From positions 1,779,758-1,843,757 of the forward strand of contig CACRXP010000036.1 in NCBI GenBank assembly GCA_902702965.1: a DNA stretch of 64,000 nt. Direction: 5' to 3'. The notes under the pieces are model-generated. The model was not told where the DNA came from. It searched no databases and saw only the letters and a list, made by a program, of their open reading frames with translations. The position numbers were made by a program, and so were the translations under genes. Each line of letters begins with the position of its first letter. Within the stretch, counting starts at the first letter, position 1. The stretch comes from Spirometra erinaceieuropaei. Lineage: Eukaryota; Platyhelminthes; Cestoda; Diphyllobothriidea; Diphyllobothriidae. Of the stretch, positions 46,201 through 55,200 are shown one piece after another.

Positions 46201-49200
46201 ACTCTCAGGTATGACTGGACGCAGTCAACACCAGCCCTGGTTTCGCCAGGGGCCACTGCCGCCTGAGAGGACAATTCCGGATTCTGTGCACAATGGACCT
46301 CTCATTCTGATGCCTTCCGTCTTCTCCATCCAACATGGGGTTTGACTTTATAATTGAAGCTCACAGACTGCATACATTTTCGCTGCTGTGCCTCTACAAA
46401 GGTGTTGGTTGGGAAAGGTGTGATGATGTGGTATAGCTGACGGTTGTCTCTCGCAGATTCTCATTGATGCGCATGTGGCCTATCCGGCCAATGAGGCAGA
46501 CAAGAGTGCAATAGCAGTGAGGGCAGTTAAGGCGAATGAGTATGGTGTATGTTGGCGCTCAGGTCACGGGTTCATCGGTCTCTGGGCGATGGATTCGTAG
46601 GTGACTGACCAGGCCGACGTGAGAGGTGAATATGCGACGACAGCGTGGGTAGGGTAGGTGGGGGGCGACAATGTCGGTGGTGCTGGCGATGGTGATGGGC
46701 GGGCAGGGCGATAAAGAGTTCATTGAGATAGCAATTTTGGGTGTTCAAGGTGTGCTAGGATTGCTGATATCATGGAAAATTACGCCTTCGTGGATACGCA
46801 TGTGACCGTATAGGCCCCAGCGGTGAGTGAAAGTGAAGGGGCAGTGAGGACAGTGGAGGCGGATGCGGCGAATGTAGGTTGGTGCTCAAGACACTGGTTT
46901 GCCAGTCTCTGGGTGATGGATACGCAAGTGACCGACAAGGCCGATGTGTGAGAGGAAGATGCGATCGCAACGAGGACAGGTTTGGGCCGAGTCCGAATCA
47001 TTGGTATTGACCGTGGTGAGGCTGCTGAAATACACCAAGTAGTTCTAATTCGGTCGGGTGTGGTTTGGTAGCCCCACCTGAAGTAAACAAATCCCAGTCA
47101 TCTCTAATGCGGGACCGGCGGTAAGAAGGGTTTTTACAGGTGGAGCCGGGGAACACATAGGCGACGAGGTAAAGTAGTTGTATGCGAAAGAAAAACTATT
47201 GGAAATGTATGGTTGTAAGTTTAATTGTTGAGAAATTGTTACGCCAACGCTAACCCTAACCCTAACTATATCCCCTTATCCTAAACCCCCTACCCTACCC
47301 CTAACCTCTAACCCTAATCCCTAACCCTAACAATATTGTGTCCATCAGGTGGGGCTGCCGAACCACATCTTACCTAATGTGATGGTGTAGTGTAGCCGGC
47401 GGTTGTCTACCACAGGTTTCCGTGAATGCGTATGGACAGGTACATGATTTATTGCTGGAGATACTTATTCCGGAGAACAGTTGTCATAGAAATAAATAAC
47501 TAGCGATCTATATTTGAACGCGCCCCAGAAAGAAATATAAAGACATTGAGGTGGTTGTCGCGAGAGGGGCGTAAACGTGTCTTTCGTTATCCTTTGGAGT
47601 AAAAATACGACAATGAAACACCTATTAGACAATGTGTACAAAAGTGCAATAAATTAAACTATTGTTATCATTAAATGAGAAAAAATTGCGTCCTCTTTAA
47701 CTGATGACGATATGGAGAATCCAAATTTGTGATACCATGACGTTTAGCTATGTTAGACAGCAAAAATGCACCCTGAAGTAAGCCATCCCGGCCATAAACC
47801 ATAACCTTGCCTGTGCATGTGACCTAGTAGGCCCACGCGTCGAGCGTATGTGGGTGCTCCAGGCACTGGTTCACCAGTCTCTGTGCGATGAATTGACAAG
47901 TTACCGACCGGGCCGATGTGTGAGGTGAAGGTGCGGTCGCAATGGGGACAGGCATGGATCGAGTTCACATCACTAGTGTGGAGACCGGGCGATTCCAGAC
48001 TGTCTTTTGCAGGTGACCAAAGGCTCTCCAGTCTTTTTTTCCGGAACTCTGTCGATAATACATCATGCGCAGCTGTGCGACTGCTGGTTGGGCTTGAGAG
48101 GGAGAGCCCGTAAGACACAACGGGACGATTGAGTCCGGTAAAAACGATCGGTGAGCCTTTAGTCGCTCGCAGAACAGTCTGAAATCGACATGGTCTCCAC
48201 CTCAACACCTAACCGAAGATGTACAGTGCAGTCATCCTGCCGACGCTGCTTTATGGAACCCCAACCTACACTCGCCGCATTCGTCGCCACTGTCCACGCT
48301 GCCTCCGCACATTCACTCAACGCATAGACCTACTCGGTCACATGCGTATCAACGAGAGCGGAACTCACCGCAGTCTCGACACATCTAACACCTCATGTAC
48401 ATCTACCATACCTTTTTTAACCCACACCCCGCTGCCCAGCTCACCCACCGCCGACAGCTCCACAACGCTCAGCACACCTTACACACCCACCACGCCTAAC
48501 CCACCACACACCTCGTCGCCCAGCGTGTCCATAACCAACAGACGCTCTACTGCCACAGCCTCCGAAACCGATATTGACACGCCGCATTTTCCCCTCCATA
48601 CTGTCCCTGTACATTCACCTCACACTTCGGCGTGGGCGGTCACTTTCGACCCCTCACACAGTGACTGGCGAACCAAAGTTTGAAGCACCAACATGCGCCG
48701 GGCGCATTCGCCTCAAATTTCCTCCCTCTGACCCCGCACATTCACTCACTGCATGGGCCTGTTAGGCCACATGCGTATTCAAGAAAATCTGCGGTAGATA
48801 ACCGTCGGCTACGCCACACCGTCACATCTTCCCCCACCAACAGCTGCATCACACAACATCATTGTCCACCGCAAGCATTCAACTACCATCTCCCACACAA
48901 GTGGAAATGTTCTTCGCGACTCCTTCTCCATGCGACTCCTCTACTGCATATGTGGCCCGAGTCTGAGACTATCACGGTGCGTCAAGCACCGTGGCTTGGG
49001 AAGCTGCTGACCGACGTCCCAACTCAGTCCACGCAGTCTGCCCAGTTGGATGAGTAATTGCTCTGAGTAGCAGACTGATGGGGAGAGAGCCAGACTGAAA
49101 CGGCTCCTTCCGAACGTGATCTACAGTGCTCTACAAGCGAAGACGCGATTTCCAGGAACTGGTTGATAGGAAGTAGAAGTAATCATTTGAACAAGAGGTT

Positions 49201-52200
49201 TATTCGCCTGACGTTTTGGATTCTCGCTCGATCCCATCATCTGAGACAGTGACAGAAATGGGTGATTTGTGCACGGGAATTTGCAATATTTATAGGATGC
49301 AGTCGCTATGCTAATGCATACCTACAATAATTAAACGCTTTCTATTTCATCAAGAATTGTTGTCCGCTGGTGCGCTAATTGCTTACTGGCCGTCATGCAA
49401 GCTGTTGACTGCTGAAATCTCATCACCCGTGTTGGATGCTGACGCCATGATTGCTCGGTCATCTGGCTCACCGGCCTGCACGCTTCCCAAGTGGTTTATT
49501 ACTTTTGCCAGATTATGCCTCAGCAACTGATATGGAGTAGGGATGTCGTTGGACTTGTTTGTCGGTTGCAGTCCCCTGAACCACGACTGAAACAACTCGC
49601 GGCTCACACGATTATCACTTCTTCCGAGAAGTTCGGCCACATCGAACTTGAATGTGTGGCCGGGTCTCATCGATTTGGCCGTGACTTGAGAGTTGGCGTC
49701 GTTTCTCCGCAGCGCTGTTGCGTGCTCGGCAATTCGCGTCCGGAGCAGTCTCCTAGTTTCTTCGAGGTAGTTGCTTTGCCCGCAACTGCACCAGATCCGA
49801 TAAACGACTCCGGAAGTTTCTTCCCGTGGCAGTGGGTCGCTAATAATGGTTTCGAGCGAGAATCCGCAACGTCTGGAAGATAAAGCCCTTGTTCCAGCGA
49901 TCGCTTTTACCTTTTGTCTACGGCGCTCTCATGCATGTGAGATGTACGCCACTCAACCCCCTCACTGTGTGAAATCCTGGTGCTTGTGTTTGGGGGACCA
50001 GGTCCTGCATGTGGCGCGCACAGACAAGGTCACTAGATATGTCAACCACCGTGTACATTCTCCGTACCTGTCAACTGACCGGCTCGGACAATGACTAAGG
50101 CCAGAGCATGGGAAGGGATAATGAGGCCGACGACTCGGCACATTTTCCTCATCATAAACAATCTGGCGCGCTCAAAGCTATCACGATGTGCTAAAAGCCG
50201 TGGCTTGGAAGGTTGTCAACTGACAGAATAACTTGGATCTCGCAGTCGGTCCAGTGTTGTGTGTTTTTGTGGAGTGGCCGGCTGGTATTCTAAAAGTCAG
50301 GCTGCAATGCGTCTTTCTTAATGTGGTTTTTATGACACACCCATTGGGTGGGATCCGAGCCAGGTGTGACGGCACGCCTAGATGCGGCCTCGGCCGCGCC
50401 GGCCCCTTCTGTATTTGCTGGTTAAAATCCTGATCATTTGCTGTGTGAACCAGGGGTTGTGGAATGGAACGCCAAGGTGAGGACTCGACCGTGCCATCCA
50501 CCTGCGCCCTTCCTCGCCTCCGGTCTTCTTGACTGTCCTGACACCGGGTCCAGTTGAAGGAGTAGTGCAAGTACCCATCCACTATAAACTAAATCACGCG
50601 CAAGTCACCGTCCCTGCTTAACCTTGTTGTGGAACACGCGGTTGACATCATCGGCAACGTCGGTCGAACTGCCGGGGGAGGTAATGATTGCGTCCGTGGC
50701 TAGGTCTGGCGCGCGCCGCCTGACCCAGGATAGTCTCACGGCGGGTGTCGGTGCTTGCCCGTAGCGCGATGTGAGCCGGGCCGCCTGGCTGCGTAGGCGT
50801 TGTTGCACTCTAATAGTCTCCGATGCTGAACTCCTGTTCCAGTTCGAATGCTCAGGCCAATAAATCTACCGTCCCAGTGATCGCGATCTCGTCTTCCTTC
50901 CAGCAAGAACCTGGGACCCGCATATTTTCTTCCATCCGTAGAAAATTAGCCTTTGGTAGGCAGTTGGAATAAAATTAACGCCACCAAGTAAAGCCACCAA
51001 GCGAGCCACCCGCATATAATTACCTTCGCCGGGACCCACCTTCTCCCTGGAGCTGACTGGAATTTTCGTGTTTCACTCTCCTTCTCCCCCCGCCCCTCCC
51101 CAAACCCGAGCTACAGCATAATTATCTACTTGCCTGTATCTTTTGGTTCATTACTTCAATAGCCATAGGTCTCAAGAGGGTTTATCGAAAGCAAACGTAT
51201 GCTCGCCAGACTGCCTTTTGAATTTTTCAATGGGAATTTTCGCAACCCTTTTGTCAGCTTCGAAAAAGGACGAGCACACATTACCTACATGCGAGCGTTC
51301 TGTCAGCATATCACAACACGACAAGTAAACCATTAGACGACGTTCTAAATGCCTTACCAACAAGTTCCCTCAGCTTTACCCCCAGTCCCTCCGACACCGC
51401 GACCGTAGCTCCACACAATCCTCCCGCCTCACCTCGAGCTCTGTCGGATCTTGGCGTCCTCACCGCCCCCATTCTACCATCCTGTACAATGAACACTTTC
51501 CACCTGTCTCGCACTACGCCCACGTGTCAACGTCCCATGGCATCGTATATCATTGTAAAGGCCAGATTAACTGATCTATTCGATTCGAAATGGGATTTTT
51601 GCGCAGTTAATTATCAGTTTTTGTCACGCTAATTGGTCTAACTGGCAAGGAGGGCTCCCACTGAAAAGCTAATGTGTCGCAATGCCTCCCAGTACTACAT
51701 CCCACTTTCGCAAACATATCTAAGAGTTCAATCAACGCATGGTGACTTTTTGTATTTTTTACGTTTACTATACTTGAGTAGCGCTAAAATAACGACTGTT
51801 TACTCATGTTGGGTTCAGCCTGCTAAAGTAGTCGGAGGTCTGCAGTTTTATGTATTCAGTGCTTAGTATCTCAAATGACCGTTTACAGTTCTACTTATAA
51901 CACGTTGGAAAACTGTTTTCCCCACTTTAGAAAAACTGGTGAATCTCCAGGTTCTACATCTGGACACAAACTCTCTAAGTTTTCTGCCGAGAGAAATTGG
52001 AAGCCTGACAAATTTGGAGGAGATCTCATTATCGAACAATTTACTTAATAGCCTGCCACTTGAATTCGAAAACTTGGAAAGGCTACGCAGTCTGCACCTG
52101 GCAAATAACCAGGTAAGAGCAAAAAGTGCACACTGGTTTGCATGAGGTTAGTGCAAGTGCCGCATTTAGGATAGGCATCTGACTTAACTTGCCTCAGGCC

Positions 52201-55200
52201 GACTGTAAGGCCACAATCTGCAAATGAGTAATCAACGGTGATGCACAATTACTTTTCTCATAACAACTATCCCTAATGTGTTAGACGGTTGCATATCAGA
52301 CCAACAACTTGTCATCTGTCCTTAGAGCATTGTACTACACTGGAGGTCGTCGCTAGGCATCGGAGCAATCGAACGGTGTACCAGACGAAGCCAGGCAGAC
52401 CTTCCCTTGCTCCATTAGTGTTGCATCTGACGCAATACCTTACGAGTTGGCCACGTTATACGCCGAGAAATAAGAGTGCAGACAGCACTCGAGGAAAAAT
52501 GTGTGTGGTCAGCATGTCACACAAATACTGTGGATTTTGTGTTTTGACCTCTTCCGGCTACAGGTGGTAGACCAACGTAATGATCGTTCAGACGAGAAAT
52601 CCATTCTGGGCCAACCATCGTGTCCAGATACCTCTCTAGTTATCTTAGCCCAGGCTTGTAGTTTGGTTATGGTGGGTCTTAGAGAGGAGTGGGTGCGAGG
52701 CTACAAATGCCTCCCTCACAATAATGAAATTAGCCGACAAGGTCTCCCGCAATCAAGTGACAGTCAATGCCTGACTCGACGGATGGTCGTTCGGCAAGGT
52801 TGAACGCTTCGGAGAATACTTAGGTAGGCTATGGTTGTTTTTCCAGCTATGCAGCTTTCCCGTCTAATGTGCATAGTGAAAGCAAGCTATGTGAGTTTTC
52901 GGGAGCACGTGTTATGGGTCTGCAACGTGGACCTGAACGTTCAGACCATTCAGCCAACGGCCTACAGACCAAAAAGTTGCAAAAATACACCCTGTAGTTC
53001 TAATTTTCGTTGGATGTGGTTTGGTAGCCTCACCTGAAGTAAACAAACCTCAGTCGCCTCTAATACGGGATCGGTGGTGATAGAGGTTTTTAGAGATGTA
53101 GCCGGGGAAGGCACAGGCGACGAGGTCAAGTAGTTTTATGCAAAAGAAAAGCTATTGGGAGTGCTTGTTTGTGCCTTCAATGGTTGAGAAATAGTTGCGT
53201 TAATCCCTAAGCCTTTCCTTAGCCCCTAACTATAACCCTTAATCCTAAACCTCAACCCCTAACCCAAACTTTTAGCCCTAACCCCTAGCCTTTAACCCCA
53301 ACCCCACCGGTATTGTGTCCATCAGGTGGGGCTACCAAACCACATCTTGCCTATAATTCGTCCAAAATCCTGTAATACATCCGAAGTCTGAGGCATTCAA
53401 GTTACTCCTGCCCGACCGAAGGGTCTTCAGTCGTGCTAAAGGAATCCAACCATGTTTGGGATGAAGTATCTTCCGTACCCAAGTTCGTCGGGGAGAGGGA
53501 GGAGACGGGAGGTGATATGTTATCCCACCTCCCACTTGGCCGTGTGATTTCGCTTGGGCGATTGGCTGAAGAGAGATTCAGGTATGGGCCGACAGACCGC
53601 ACGTTACCCACTCAAGGCTTTATCAGCGGACACGGTGTGAAAATGTTTCCCCGGCCATTAACGATAATTAATCGTAGATATCATGTACCTGTCCACTAGA
53701 AAGCATGGGCAATGTGTACTTAGGTGTTTCCCTACTCTAGGCAGCGAAGCCACGCAAGGTAAGCTAGTCGACATGTTTAGGCGTGCAGAGTGATGGTTAC
53801 GCCATGGGGGTTCCACGACCACCAACTCGGACGAAAGGAGACGTGTGTTAACCCAGTTAGCCTGTTGAAGTTGTGGTAGTCCACGTTTTGAAGGTCCCAC
53901 ATTATACAGCATAGAAGACACCTGTATTGTACACGTAGTTCAGCAGGCAATAGCAGCCATCGTTTCCGCCAGGCGGGTGTCGTCGCCAGCAGCCTCAGCC
54001 GTCTACTTTGTCCGTCCGATCCCGAAGTGCCTGCGCTTGCGATCATCCGATGAAGACAGAAATATCGATCGACGCTACGGTATCGGAAGCCGGGGTTTGA
54101 GTCACGCGCGTAGGTGGACTGGGCGCGACACGGGTAAGCCGCTGCGCTGATGATCGTTAAAGCGGGCAGCTACGAGCCACGGAGACGGAGACACGATCGC
54201 TGGAACAAGTGCTTTGTCAGCGATCATGTCTCCCTCTTCGCGACTACATCCTGGAACTCGCCTCTTCGCTTCTATTGGCAAAGCTACAAGCCAGTCACCA
54301 TCGTACGCGCATGAATCGCGCTAGTGCAGCTGCACTCTCCAAAACTTACGCCTACCTGACGTTCATCACACGACCCCTACGTGTGTACAGTTCTGGCTTA
54401 TTTGCAGCCCTCGGTAAGCGGTCCCAAAATGCCTCTGACCAGCAGCGTCCGAATTCAAGCCCCGAACCCATCATGCGTTGGGCAGATACGTCAAGCACGT
54501 GTACGGAATAAAACGTGTTTCCCACCTTTTCTTAAACTGGACGCTGTCTTGAGATTTGGACAATTGGGACACACCCACTAGCTCAACTGCTACAAGTTGC
54601 CTGACAACAAAATATAGCATAGAGGACTATGTGGTGCTCCAGCTAGACTCAGATTTCTGTGCGTATGCGTAGCAATGCACGCTGAAGATGCGACTGAGTT
54701 ATTTCCCATCATTTTGTGGTAATACGAAACACGTGAGAATCCGAACGTTCCACTGACCAGCTATGACACAACTACATCCTTCCTCACTGAGCACTCTCTA
54801 CAATTAATCAACAGAAACGCCAATACCACAGCGCTTATCTGGCTCCGTCTACAGCTGGATGTCATGTTTTGTGGACATTTCGCACACGACATACGACAGT
54901 AACTTTTTCAAACAGAAACCGAGAAGACTGAGTTGGAGAACAACCTTTTTGGGGGCAAAGCCCACAAGACGTTGCGTTAGAATGACAGTTCGACCGTCGT
55001 GACCGACGAACTTCACAGTGAGTGACATAGAATTCATGCAGTTTGGTTTCTCCGCCCACATTTTGGGAGCAAGCGTAAGTTGACTGACTTAAACAAAAGC
55101 GCGACATGTTGTGCACACAAGTAAAAGCGCTGATGACCATGAGGCAGGGGATGAGGGCTGTTGGAACGCAAGACTCAGACGAGCTTGGATAGAGCACTCG

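Larger units (their letters stand above)
49133..49916 (-). mobile_element. Penelope-like element nested in a LINE, with target duplication
   Basis: Flanked by TCTACAGTGCTCT (49120-49132) and TCTACGGCGCTCT (49917-49929), a 13 bp duplication with two later changes. Removing the element restores a LINE 3' region colinear with 63170-63240. Inside: a GIY-YIG frame (49835-49383), then a decayed hammerhead (49253-49197), and an inverted decayed hammerhead on the right (49838-49890). The tails at both ends are inverted copies (GCGATCG / TTGTTCCAG blocks). Confidence 0.85.
48183..50640 (+). mobile_element. Plus-strand zinc-finger LINE, interrupted by a Penelope element
   Basis: 48183-49132: a short RT end ([14 protein letters not shown]) fused to PTYTRRIRRHCPRCLRTFTQ, RIDLLGHMRINESG, a Ser/Thr/Pro-rich linker and a last finger remnant (THCMGLLGHMRIQENL), then the 3' region. 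The 3' region stops at 49132 and resumes at 49917-50640, where it matches 62455-63200 in reverse. The intervening 784 bp is the Penelope-like element. Confidence 0.75.

Noticed and set aside
48219..48683. Stand-alone zinc-finger gene
   Set aside because: The frame begins in LINE polymerase sequence and continues into the LINE 3' region, so it is a deletion derivative of the retrotransposon.
53433..53699. 88-codon plus-strand frame in LRR intron 2
   Set aside because: Does not show LRR residues, has no flanking splice sites in phase with the LRR exons, and overlaps minus-strand frames of similar length.
55128..55160. CTGATGA in GCGCTGATGACCATGAGG as another hammerhead
   Set aside because: There is no stem II hairpin and no GAAAC strand downstream. 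The same holds for CTGATGATCG near 54147.
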